Part shown: in pieces, positions 7,735 to 16,803 of the stretch
How the letters are laid out: every line of letters begins with the position of its first letter
Numbering within the stretch: position 1 is the stretch's first letter
Assembly (NCBI RefSeq): GCF_029607905.1
Contig: NZ_JAPHEH010000001.1
Coordinates: 2,509,530-2,573,529 of the forward strand
DNA from: Thiovibrio frasassiensis
GTDB lineage: Bacteria; Desulfobacterota; Desulfobulbia; Desulfobulbales; Desulfurivibrionaceae
Direction: 5' to 3'
Length of the DNA stretch: 64,000 bases
Notes under the pieces: model-generated
Databases searched by the model: none
What the model was told of the DNA's origin: nothing
The model's input: only the letters and a program-made list of their open reading frames with translations
Made by a program: the position numbers and the translations under genes

Positions 7735-8301
7735 TTACAATTCCTCCCTTATAAAAAAATCAATAAGATTTACTAAAACCCTGTAGTAAGGGTGACGAAC
7801 CTCAGCTAAAACCCGCGCCCGAAAGCTCGGAAACCATGGTCTGAAATGCTTTTGCAGAAAGAGCTCTTCTTCCTGGGTTTTGCCTTCTTCGGCAAGAAGC
7901 GCCAGAAATTCCAATTCAAAGTTGATGTGGTCGGGAATATCTGATTCACCCACCAGCTCAAAGCCCTGCTCCCGGTAAAAGGCCTTGGCCTTTTCTGCGC
8001 TGGGGCCGTAGAGCATGCCGTCGTCGCTGAGATAAACCGAACCGTAAGGCGGCGCAACCACTTTGGGAATGGCGTTCACAAAGAGTCGCGTATGTTCAAC
8101 CTGGATTGGTTCAAGCCAATCAGTCTTATCGGAAATTGACTGCCGGAGGGCCTGCGCCTCGTCATCCCAGCCAAGCTCGGCAAGAAATGCATCGAGTATG
8201 GAAAAATAATCGGCCTGCATCCAGTCGGAAGTGGGATAACGCATGGACTGAGCGAGAAAGCGGTAGATTTCCGCCATGCTGATCGATGTGGATTGGGTCA
8301 T
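7735..8301 (-). CDS. TorD-family molybdoenzyme chaperone
   Basis: This 188-residue, mostly helical cytoplasmic protein fits the TorD/DmsD/NarJ family, which binds the Tat signal of a molybdoenzyme and holds export until the cofactor is inserted. The family's central signature is visible as a Pro-Pro-Tyr-Gly-Ser-Val-Tyr stretch (VAPPYGSVYL), followed by PDHINFELEFLALL. It is the first gene of the operon and ends one base before the catalytic subunit begins, implying translational coupling and dedication to that enzyme. Confidence 0.9.
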   Translation of the reverse strand: MTQSTSISMAEIYRFLAQSMRYPTSDWMQADYFSILDAFLAELGWDDEAQALRQSISDKTDWLEPIQVEHTRLFVNAIPKVVAPPYGSVYLSDDGMLYGPSAEKAKAFYREQGFELVGESDIPDHINFELEFLALLAEEGKTQEEELFLQKHFRPWFPSFRARVLAEVRHPYYRVLVNLIDFFIREEL

Positions 8302-8634
8302 GGCCTCACTTGGGGGGTCAGAAAGATATCATTATAAAATATACACTCAGCGAAGACCATTTCACAACACATCAAAAAAAAGGTCAGCAACAGATAAAAG
8401 AGTACAACCCGCTGAGTGTTTACCAGGGAAAAAAGCAATAGAAAAGGCTATAACACAAGGGTCCCCCATTGGAAATGCGTCAAATTGTCGCACACTTGAC
8501 AAGGGAGAAAGGAAGCACTTCAACTTCCCGCCAAATAATGGTATGCATCATGGGTTGTTTTCCAAGAAAGAACGTGGGCTTACAATCCGGCAATAAATAC
8601 GCCTGCGGTTTCCCGCAAAAATAGGGGCTATTCT
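8302..8634. promoter_or_regulatory. Divergent control region between molybdoenzyme operon and regBA
   Basis: This 333-base stretch has no gene. On minus a perfect TATAAT (complement of 8331-8336) lies 30 bases before the torD-like start, but no good -35 lies at the right distance, as is common for activator-dependent promoters. On plus, TTGACA at 8496-8501 is a perfect -35, with only a weak -10 (TTCAAC, 8519-8524) 17 bases on. A RegA-type site lies just beside it at 8477-8491 and is listed separately. Confidence 0.6.
8477..8491. promoter_or_regulatory. Candidate RegA/PrrA binding site (GCGTC-N5-GTCGC)
   Basis: GCGTC (8477-8481) and GTCGC (8487-8491) are separated by AAATT. This matches the GCGNC-N-GNCGC layout described for RegA/PrrA-type regulators in alphaproteobacteria. 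It sits between the RegBA genes and the molybdoenzyme operon and touches the TTGACA at 8496. The assignment rests on the motif and context alone. Confidence 0.45.
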
Positions 8635-9991
8635 GTGCACTGTGCTCATCAAAATAGTAATTTCTCCGGGGAAGCAAAAAATGACACCTCGGCCAGAATC
8701 GCCTTCGCCTGGCTGTTGCATTTACGCTGGGGAGCGGTGGCGGCCCAGGTTCTCCTGGTGCTGATTGCCCTGTTTTTTCTTAAAATCACCCTGCCCTACC
8801 GGATTATTTTCTCCATTCTCGCCTTTGAAGTCTTATCCAATCTCCTCTTCTCTTTCCTGAAACGAAAAGAAACCGCCATTGCCGCCCCGATCTTCGCGCT
8901 GGTCATGTTCCTGGATATTTCTCTGCTCACCGGGCTTATCTACTATTCCGGCGGCCCCATGAATCCCTTCACCTTTCTCTATCTGGTACATATTACCCTG
9001 GGTGCCATTCTCCTGCCGCCTGGCTGGTCTTGGGGCCTCGCCTTTTTCACCTCCGGCTGCTATGCGTCTCTGTTTTTCCTGCCTGCCGAGGGAAGCCAGC
9101 AGCAAGCCTGTCATCCGGCGCCGGGAATGCCGGCAAGTCTCGGTGACCCGCTGAAGATCCATCTCCAGGGCATGTGGGTCGCCTTCACCGTCACGGCCTT
9201 TTTTATTGTTTTCTTTGTCAGCCGGATTCAAGAGGCCCTGGCTCGGCACCAGAAAACCCTGACGGACCTGCAGGAAGAAAAAACGAAAAGCGAAAGAATG
9301 GCCTCCCTTGCCACTCTCTCCGCCGGAGCTGCCCATGAATTCTCCACCCCTTTGTCGACCATTGCCGTGGCTGCCGGGGAGATGTTCCATACCCTGAAAA
9401 ACAAGAATCTGACTGAACAATGCCCGGAACTTCTGGCTGATGTCACTCTGATCCGCGAGCAGGTAAGCCGTTGCAAGGATATCCTTTTCCATCTCGCCGC
9501 TGATGCCGGGGACCAGATGGGGGAAGCCTTCACGGATTTTTCCCTTGATGCATTGATGGAAAATCTGCGCAATAGCTTTTCGGAGCCTATCAAAAATCAG
9601 GTACACTATACCAACAGAACACAGGGGCTCTTGGTCAGGATGCCGCTCCGGACCCTGCGCCGCATTGTTCGGGGCCTTATCAAGAACGCCCTGGATGCCG
9701 CCCCGAACGCGCCTGTTTTGGTTGAATGCCGACAGGATGCGACCCGACTTTATATTGAGGTTACGGACAATGGCTCCGGCATGGCCCCTGATATTGCCGC
9801 CCGCGCCACCGAACCGTTTTTTACCACCAAGGAGCCGGGCAAGGGGTTGGGCCTTGGCCTCTTTCTTGCCAAAACCATAGCCGAAAGGTTTGGCGGGGGA
9901 CTGACGTTGATTTCCGAGCCGGGAAAAGGCTCAACGGTAACTATTTTCTTTGCCCTGCAACAAATTAAGACCGGTACGCCGGAGGTATTTC

Positions 9992-9999
<8 letters not shown>
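8635..9999 (+). CDS. regB: RegB/PrrB-like redox-sensing histidine kinase
   Basis: This 454-residue membrane kinase has about six transmembrane helices (residues ~22-198), a linker, a dimerisation domain with the H-box GAAHEFSTPLST (His234) and a C-terminal ATPase domain (LIKNALDAA, DNGSGM, KGLGLGLF). The heptapeptide GGPMNPF at residues 106-112 matches the GGxxNPF quinone-binding motif of RegB. Cys280 (EQVSRCKDIL), about 46 residues after the His, is in the place of the redox-active Cys of RegB. It should therefore read the redox state of the quinone pool. The start is the GTG at 8635, after AGGGG with nine bases between. The last eight bases overlap regA. Confidence 0.9.
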
Positions 10000-10528
<529 letters not shown>

Positions 10529-10557
10529 CCACACAACCTTCAAACAAGGAGTGGGAC

Positions 10558-11121
10558 ATGCACCCCAGACAAACGAACAAACCTGCCAAGCCTTGGCTCA
10601 TTATTTTGTCAATCAGCGCAATGCTGCTGGCAAGCCCCCTGGCCTTTGCCGCTCCCCCCTCGGCACCGGCCGCAGCCCTCGCCCCACAGGTAATCAGCGA
10701 AACCATGCATTGCGCCGCCTGCGGCATGTTTCCCCAACGTTATCCCCAATGGCAGTCCCAGATCATCTTTACGGATGCGAGCATGGCCGCCTTTGACGGC
10801 TGCAAATGCATGTTCCGGTTTCTTCTCAACATGCAGAAATTTGCCCCCGAACGCAAGGCGGAGCAAGTGGCAGCTGTGTGGGTGAAGGATTTCAAGAGCG
10901 GAACCTGGATTGACGGCAAGGCTGCGTACTATGTAATCGGCAGCAAGGAGATGGGCCCGATGGGCAAGGAGCTCATCCCTTTTACTGCCAAGAGCGCCGC
11001 GGAAGAATTCCAAAAGGCAAACGGCGGGAGCATCGAAACCTATGCGAACATCAGCATGGACACAATCAAACCGCTCATGGGCGGGATGCAGATGAATATG
11101 CCGCACTCCCCCATGCATTAA
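10558..11121 (+). CDS. NosL-like exported protein
   Basis: This 187-residue protein has a Sec signal peptide (hydrophobic residues ~13-31, cut near LAFAAPP). The mature part contains CAACGM (Cys52, Cys55), the metal-binding signature of NosL, then AAFDGCKCMFRFL. NosL binds Cu(I) and helps assemble nitrous oxide reductase in denitrifiers; homologues outside nos clusters are of unknown use. The Met- and His-rich tail (GGMQMNMPHSPMH) could also bind copper. It starts 29 bases after regA, after AAGGAG, so it is probably in the same operon, and it is followed by a strong terminator. No nosZ is in the window. Confidence 0.82.
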   Translation: MHPRQTNKPAKPWLIILSISAMLLASPLAFAAPPSAPAAALAPQVISETMHCAACGMFPQRYPQWQSQIIFTDASMAAFDGCKCMFRFLLNMQKFAPERKAEQVAAVWVKDFKSGTWIDGKAAYYVIGSKEMGPMGKELIPFTAKSAAEEFQKANGGSIETYANISMDTIKPLMGGMQMNMPHSPMH

Positions 11122-11134
11122 AATATTTCCTCAG

Positions 11135-11171
11135 GTGACACGGGAGGACCCAACTCCCGTGTCACTTTTTC
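11135..11171 (+). terminator. Rho-independent terminator after the NosL-like gene
   Basis: GTGACACGGGAG (11135-11146) pairs perfectly with CTCCCGTGTCAC (11154-11165), followed by TTTTT. It should end the regB-regA-nosL transcript. Confidence 0.92.
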
Positions 11172-11254
11172 CTTCCCGTCCCCCAGTCACCTGTTCTCTG
11201 CAGTTGCCAGCATTACCGGCCGGCACCGCCATATTTTTTTGCCGCCGCACTTCC

Positions 11255-12745
11255 CTATTTCTTCCAGTTTCTGACAAAATCAAAAAGGGTGCGCACCGCT
11301 ATGCCGGAAGGTCCTTTGGGGACATACGATTTTTCGGTAAAATCCCAGGCTGTACCGGCAATATCGAGATGGGCCCAGGGGGTCTCCCCGACAAATTCCT
11401 TGAGAAAGGCGGCGGCGGTAATGGTTCCGCCATCCTTTTTACCAACGTTTTTGAGATCGGCGATCTCGGATTTGAGCTGCTTGGTATACTCAGCGTCAAG
11501 GGGCAACCGCCACAGGGGTTCGCCACTGCGCGTGCCGGCGGCAAGAAGGCGGTCGCATAAACCATCGTCGTTGGACAACAAGCCGGTACGGTGATGGCCA
11601 AGGCCGACAATGACGGCGCCGGTCAGGGTTGCTACGTCAACCACCATGTCGGGCTTGTATTTTTTGATCCCGTAGGCCAGGGCATCGGCCAGAAGAAGAC
11701 GACCCTCGGCATCGGTATTGACCACCTCCACGGTTTTGCCGCCGTACTGGGTGATCACATCTCCAGGCTTGAGAGCGGCTGGGCCGGGCAGATTTTCCGT
11801 AGCCGGGACAATGGCCACCAGGTTCAACCCTTTGAGTTTTGCTTGGGCAACCGCCTGCATGGCGCAAAGGACCGCCGCCCCCCCGCACATATCGTATTTC
11901 ATCTCTTCCATCCCAGCACTGGGCTTGAGCGAGATGCCGCCGGAATCAAAGGTGAGTCCCTTGCCGACCAGCAGCAGGGTCGGCGCACTTGGCTTTACGG
12001 TATACTCCAGAATCACCATTTCAGGAGGGAGCGCCGAACCCTGATTGACACCGAGGATCCCGCCCATAGCGAGCTTCTTCATCCGGGCCTGATCCAGCAC
12101 CGTGCAGCGCATGCCATGGGTAGCGGCCAACTGTCGTCCGTATTCGGAAAAATTCCCTGGCCCCCAGTAATTTGCGGGCTCATTGGCCATGTCGCGAGCC
12201 TTGCAGGCACACTGCGCCGAGATTTCCCCCATTTTGAGCGATTTGGCAATCCCGGCACTGTCCGCCCCATAGAAGGCCGCCTTGGCTAACAACTCCCCGG
12301 CTGCATCCGGCTCCTTTTTAGTTTTGTATTTTTTGAAGCGGTAGGCGCCCAGCACAATCCCCTCGGAAAGCCCCTCGATCATCTCACTCGGATCACAATC
12401 GATATCGGGCAGAACAAGCAACAATTCCTCCGCCTTGCCTTTCATGGCCAGCGAGGCAATGGTGCCTCCGGCCTTGCGAAACGACTCACGATCCAACGCC
12501 TCCTTACCCAAACCGACAACCAGTATCCTCTTTGCAGACACCTCGCCCGCCTTGCCTTTCTCCGGATAAAAAAGAAGATGCTCCCCCTCTTTCCCTGAAA
12601 ATTCCCCAAGCCCATGGACCTGCCGAATAATTGCATCCACCGTTCCGTTGCCACAGCGAGGAGACCCCTTGCCGGGCCGGCGGGTCAGATAGACGAGAAG
12701 ATCCCCGACATAGGTTTTGGGGCCAATCTTACTGAGCTGCAACAT
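11255..12745 (-). CDS. pepA: Leucyl aminopeptidase (M17 family)
   Basis: This 496-residue cytosolic aminopeptidase uses two metal ions to remove N-terminal residues from peptides. The M17 signature NTDAEGRL is present, as are the other metal ligands in VGKGLTFDSGG (Lys, Asp) and MKYDMCGG (Asp), so it should be active. The N-terminal domain (first ~160 residues) is divergent, as is usual. I chose the ATG at 12745, after GAGG with about nine bases between; the frame extends upstream but without a ribosome site. E. coli PepA is similar in length (503). Confidence 0.95.
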   Translation of the reverse strand: MLQLSKIGPKTYVGDLLVYLTRRPGKGSPRCGNGTVDAIIRQVHGLGEFSGKEGEHLLFYPEKGKAGEVSAKRILVVGLGKEALDRESFRKAGGTIASLAMKGKAEELLLVLPDIDCDPSEMIEGLSEGIVLGAYRFKKYKTKKEPDAAGELLAKAAFYGADSAGIAKSLKMGEISAQCACKARDMANEPANYWGPGNFSEYGRQLAATHGMRCTVLDQARMKKLAMGGILGVNQGSALPPEMVILEYTVKPSAPTLLLVGKGLTFDSGGISLKPSAGMEEMKYDMCGGAAVLCAMQAVAQAKLKGLNLVAIVPATENLPGPAALKPGDVITQYGGKTVEVVNTDAEGRLLLADALAYGIKKYKPDMVVDVATLTGAVIVGLGHHRTGLLSNDDGLCDRLLAAGTRSGEPLWRLPLDAEYTKQLKSEIADLKNVGKKDGGTITAAAFLKEFVGETPWAHLDIAGTAWDFTEKSYVPKGPSGIAVRTLFDFVRNWKK

Positions 12746-12924
12746 ACATGTGTTCCTCACTGTTTTAGAAACGTAACGAAATACGCAGGACCGGGACAAT
12801 CACGTAAGGGCTTATTCCCCAAAAACGGCAAAACCTGGACCGGGGAGACGAAAACTGTTCGCCCAACTCTTCTTAGATAACGCGTATTGGCGGAATTGTA
12901 AAAAACTATGATTGAGGACGGTAA

Positions 12925-14121
12925 TCAGGCGGCAATGGGAATGGTTTTTTCCATGATCAGACCGCTGGCAGATTCAAGCCAGTGCATCACAGGCAGATCA
13001 GAAGGAAGCAGATTGAAATCCGTGGTGATTGTCTCACCGTTGGCGACCTTAAGCAGACATCGGTCGGCAATGGCCACGCATAACGGCACCCCCTGCAGGA
13101 CATTGAGCGGCTGGCTGTGGTTTGCCGCCGTGTCCACCATGACCATGGGAAGATTCCACCAAAGCAGCAGAGCGCTGCCCAACTCAAGATGACTGATGCC
13201 AAAAATCTGCTCTTCCACCTCGGTGGCAAAGAGACCATATCGGCGCATAAAAGCAGGGGAATGGTGCAACGTCTCATCGAGGGAGGCAAGAAAAACCAGT
13301 TTGCCGATATCATGCAGAAGCCCGGCGGTCACCGCAGTTCTCTCCTGCCCAGGGGCAAGCGTTTTCGCAATAATGCCGGCCAGCTTGCCGCACTGAATGC
13401 TGTGATCAATAATATTCAAGGCATGACGATGGAATTTTTTGGGGTACTGAAAATGGTTGAGCGCGCAGAGAAAAAGAACCATTTTGCGTGTTCTGCTCAA
13501 GCCAAGACAGCTCACCGCCCGGTGGAGATCATCAATCTTCTTCCCCACGGAAAAATGCACGGAGTTGACCATCTGCAGGAGCCGGGCGGCAAGGATTGGA
13601 TCCTTGCCAAGAATCTCACCAACCTGGGACAAGGAAAAATCAGAGGTTTGCAGCAGGGCTTCCAATTCATGCACCACCGGCGGGAGTGCAGGCAAGCCCT
13701 GCCCTTGATTCAAGAAATCCCAGCATTTCCGCATCCGGATCCGTGCGCGCACGCTCAGATCGTGCTCCAGGGAGCATCCCAGCTCCTTACTCAGGGGCAG
13801 ACAAAACGCCCGGTGCGCAACCCCGGTGGCCACAAGCCTTACCAGCGCATCCGCCTCATTTTTTTCTGAAAAAACAATCCTGAGCGCATGGGGGCAGGCC
13901 CGGGTGACATAGCGGAGGAAATCCTGATCCTGCAGGCCAGACAGCGTGAGATTGCACAGGACAATATCCGGCACTATCCCGGCGGTGAGTTGCTTGAATT
14001 CGGCGATGGTGAGGCAATAACAGACCAGATGCGGCCAATGTCCCAGCATTTCCTGAAAAGCGGCCTTGTGTGACGGCTCAGGATCAACAATAAAAACCGA
14101 ACTTTTTTTCATGCAAACCAT
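12925..14121 (-). CDS. HDOD-domain signalling protein with degenerate receiver
   Basis: The protein has 398 residues. Residues ~7-120 have the layout of a receiver domain, but the acidic pair is reduced to Asp13-Pro14 (FIVDPEP), the phosphoacceptor position is Asn57 (IVLCNLTLSG) and the Lys-Pro near the end is replaced by LPL, so it cannot be phosphorylated normally. Residues ~140-345 form an HDOD domain with an HD pair retained (GLLHDIGKLV). HDOD proteins generally act in signalling as scaffolds rather than as phosphodiesterases. The start is the ATG at 14121, about 11 bases after AAGGGG; other in-frame ATGs lie at 14160 and 14112. It lies upstream of pepA on the same strand with a 179-base gap. 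Confidence 0.82.
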   Translation of the reverse strand: MVCMKKSSVFIVDPEPSHKAAFQEMLGHWPHLVCYCLTIAEFKQLTAGIVPDIVLCNLTLSGLQDQDFLRYVTRACPHALRIVFSEKNEADALVRLVATGVAHRAFCLPLSKELGCSLEHDLSVRARIRMRKCWDFLNQGQGLPALPPVVHELEALLQTSDFSLSQVGEILGKDPILAARLLQMVNSVHFSVGKKIDDLHRAVSCLGLSRTRKMVLFLCALNHFQYPKKFHRHALNIIDHSIQCGKLAGIIAKTLAPGQERTAVTAGLLHDIGKLVFLASLDETLHHSPAFMRRYGLFATEVEEQIFGISHLELGSALLLWWNLPMVMVDTAANHSQPLNVLQGVPLCVAIADRCLLKVANGETITTDFNLLPSDLPVMHWLESASGLIMEKTIPIAA

Positions 14122-14408
14122 AGGTTGCCGATCCCCTTCCGACCTTGCGTACAAGGCCATGGTGGCGCATTCAGAAAACAGAAGCTGTTTTCGCCATCTA
14201 AAAAAAACAAAGGGTTCGGTGGGATTATCCGGCTGCGGCTGTCCTTGCCTGTCAGGAGTTTATTGAAGGAGATATTTATTTATATAATACAGAGTATCCC
14301 TTACGCAACGATAATTGCATGATACAATCAAATAATTACGGTATGTTTCCCTCAGTTGACGCAGTGAAATCCCCCAGCGCATGCCTGAGCTTAAAAAGGA
14401 GCCCCCTG

Positions 14409-15470
14409 ATGCTGCAATTATGTTTTGGAGCAGGACTTGTTATTATAATCTCCGCACTCTGCAGCCTCTGCGAAGCGGCTTTGTATTCGTTAACCATAAG
14501 CCACATTGAAATCACCGGCCAGGGCCACAAACGGATCGGCCGGATCCTCATGGGGCTGAAAAAGGATATCCACCGCCCCATCACCGCTATTCTTACCATG
14601 AACACCATCGCCAACACCGCCGGTGCCACCATTGTCGGCGTCGCGGCGGCCGGAGTTTTCGGGGCCCACAACGTGGTCTGGTTCTCGGTGGTATTCACCG
14701 TGGCCATCCTTCTCTTTTCTGAAATACTCCCCAAAACCATCGGCGTCTCCTACTGCCGCGAGCTTGCCTTGTGGATTGCCTACCCTCTCCGCTGGATGGT
14801 AAAGCTGATGACTCCGTTCATCCTGGTCATCCAGGCAATCACCCGCCTTCTTCCGGCCAAGGACGACGGCCTGCTGGTCTCGGCCCAGGAAATCCAGGCC
14901 CTCGCCAGACAGAGTCATAAATCCGGCGAGATCAGCCTTCAGGAGCGGAGGGTTATCACCAACATCCTTGACCTGAAGGCCAAAAACGTTCGCCAGATCA
15001 TGACCCCCCTTACCGTCACCTTCATGCTCGAGGCCAACCTGACCGTGACCGAGGCAATGCAATCAAACGAGATGCTCAATATGCACAGCAGGATCCCGAT
15101 TTATGAAAAAAATCGTGATGAGGTGGTGGGCATTATTCTGCGGAAGGATTTGTTCAGTTGGGCGACACAGGGAGCCGGGGAGAAAACGCTGCGGGAATTC
15201 ATGCAGCCTGTGCATTTTGTCCCGGAAACAGGACGGCTGACCACGGTCATGCTTGAGTTTTTTGAACACCACAAGCATCTTTTTATGGTGGTTGATGAAT
15301 ACGGCTCGGTCACCGGCGTTGTCAGCCTTGAGGATATCATTGAAGAAATCGTGGGCAGGGAGATCATTGATGAATCAGATCTGGCGACGGACATGCGGGA
15401 GCTTGCCAAACGCAAACGTCTTTCCTTTATGAGCCAATCCCAATCAAAAAATAACAGCCAGATAGAATAA
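14409..15470 (+). CDS. CNNM/CorC-type transporter (DUF21 plus CBS pair)
   Basis: This 353-residue membrane protein has an N-terminal DUF21/CNNM domain with about three or four transmembrane helices (residues ~5-175; note LFSEILPKTIG) and a pair of CBS domains (~205-320; MTPLTVTFML, VDEYGSVTGVVSLEDIIEEIVG). The family is linked to magnesium or cobalt efflux and is often called hemolysin-like. It lacks the C-terminal CorC_HlyC domain. The start at 14409 follows AAAAAGGAG with seven bases between, which is far better than the ATG at 14319. Its last 27 bases overlap the convergent gene on minus. Confidence 0.88.
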   Translation: MLQLCFGAGLVIIISALCSLCEAALYSLTISHIEITGQGHKRIGRILMGLKKDIHRPITAILTMNTIANTAGATIVGVAAAGVFGAHNVVWFSVVFTVAILLFSEILPKTIGVSYCRELALWIAYPLRWMVKLMTPFILVIQAITRLLPAKDDGLLVSAQEIQALARQSHKSGEISLQERRVITNILDLKAKNVRQIMTPLTVTFMLEANLTVTEAMQSNEMLNMHSRIPIYEKNRDEVVGIILRKDLFSWATQGAGEKTLREFMQPVHFVPETGRLTTVMLEFFEHHKHLFMVVDEYGSVTGVVSLEDIIEEIVGREIIDESDLATDMRELAKRKRLSFMSQSQSKNNSQIE

Positions 15471-16799
15471 TAACAGAACAACAATGAGCAGATTGATCCC
15501 GAGAAAGTTCCGGAAACGGATGTGCCCCTCGAAATCATTGAGACAGAACTGCCAGAGGATGTAGCAGCCGGCAATGGAGCCGTTGAGCATGAAAAAAGCG
15601 GAGAGGATCTGGACCGGAAAATCGGGAATGGTAAAAAAGAGTTTTCCCAGAAAGCCCGCACCCAGCTGACGGCCGATGGTGGGGATAAAATCGCCAACCC
15701 CGGCAGCAAAGTATCCGAGCCGGTAGACAAGTTCGCCGGTAAAAGCCATGGGGATCAGGATGGGAACCATGGGCGAAAATTTGCCAAAAAGCGGATCCTC
15801 GCTAATTCCGAAGAGACGGGCCCCGAAGCGGATAATCGTCAGGCTCAGGCCAAAACCGAGCAAAAGCAGCAGACTGAAGAGAACCGCGTCCGGCCAGCCG
15901 GAAAAATCGGCCAGCTGGGTGTAGATCTCTTTTTTTCGCAGAAAGCGGGCAAGCTGGGAGCCGATGAGGAACGGCACGATATACGAACAGGTGATGTAGC
16001 GCCCCTTGTTGCGGATCAGCTCCGAATAGGGATTTCGCAAGAGCAGTTGCGGGGAGTCCCGGTCACAGAAGGGAAGACAATGGCCGCAGACCAGGCAATG
16101 CAGGTTGTTCTGGACGCCATAGGCACCAAGATAAACCGGGCAGCCCCGTTTCCCATCAACCCCTTTTTTACAGGCAAAGGTCTCGCACCCCCGGCATTTT
16201 TCGTGATCCGGCCTGAACTCGGTGATGGAAAGGGTTGCCGCCGCGCCACTGATCCGACCCAAGGGGCAAAGATGCCTGCACCACGCCTGGCCGGGGAAAA
16301 AAACCGCCAACAGGGCCGCACCGAAAACAATGGAGAGGACGAAAAAAGAGGTACCGACCGGGGAGCGATCAAGGCCGGCAACAACCTCGATCCAGACGAT
16401 CAGAGCCAGGAGAATAACCGAGGCGTAGACCCCATATTTCTGCAGGCTTTTTGGCACGGGAAGGGAAAGGGTAATGCCCCGCCGTTGCAGGAAAACGCCA
16501 AGCCCTGGAAATGGGCAGATCCCGCACCACATCCGGCCCACAAAAAACCAGCTCAGGACAATACTTGGCCAGATGAGGCCCCACGAGAGAAATACCGCGA
16601 CATTACTGTGTGCATCCCGAGGGCCGAAAAGACCGGAAATAACCACCAGGGCAAAAAGAAGATCACCTCCGGTCCGCAGATAGGCATAGTGATGCCGCGC
16701 GGCCAGAAACCTTCTTATTCCGGGAAAAACCCGAAACAGATCCAGCCGCTGCTCGTTTATGGAGATAAGACTCTTAAGGGCGCGGGTCCACCAGGTCAA
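15444..16799 (-). CDS. Membrane polyferredoxin (NapH/NosR/CcoG-like)
   Basis: This 451-residue protein has about ten hydrophobic helices and several cysteine clusters: MWCGICPFPG and AWCRHLCPLG near the membrane, then two soluble ferredoxin-like groups (KCRGCETFAC with a later CPVYLG, and LHCLVCGHCLPFC). This is the layout of NapH and of the C-terminal half of NosR, which pass electrons through the membrane. Its physiological partner is not apparent. The start is a TTG at 16799, after AGG with seven bases between and only four bases after the protease gene's stop, so translation is probably coupled. It is the second gene of a two-gene operon. Confidence 0.82.
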   Translation of the reverse strand: MTWWTRALKSLISINEQRLDLFRVFPGIRRFLAARHHYAYLRTGGDLLFALVVISGLFGPRDAHSNVAVFLSWGLIWPSIVLSWFFVGRMWCGICPFPGLGVFLQRRGITLSLPVPKSLQKYGVYASVILLALIVWIEVVAGLDRSPVGTSFFVLSIVFGAALLAVFFPGQAWCRHLCPLGRISGAAATLSITEFRPDHEKCRGCETFACKKGVDGKRGCPVYLGAYGVQNNLHCLVCGHCLPFCDRDSPQLLLRNPYSELIRNKGRYITCSYIVPFLIGSQLARFLRKKEIYTQLADFSGWPDAVLFSLLLLLGFGLSLTIIRFGARLFGISEDPLFGKFSPMVPILIPMAFTGELVYRLGYFAAGVGDFIPTIGRQLGAGFLGKLFFTIPDFPVQILSAFFMLNGSIAGCYILWQFCLNDFEGHIRFRNFLGINLLIVVLLLFYLAVIF

Positions 16800-16803
16800 A
16801 TCG

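Noticed and set aside
14161-14408. Possible c-di-GMP riboswitch (GEMM) before the CNNM-type gene, suggested by an AAAGGG-type segment
   Set aside because: The paired helices and tetraloop expected for GEMM could not be found. The next gene has an ordinary ribosome site.
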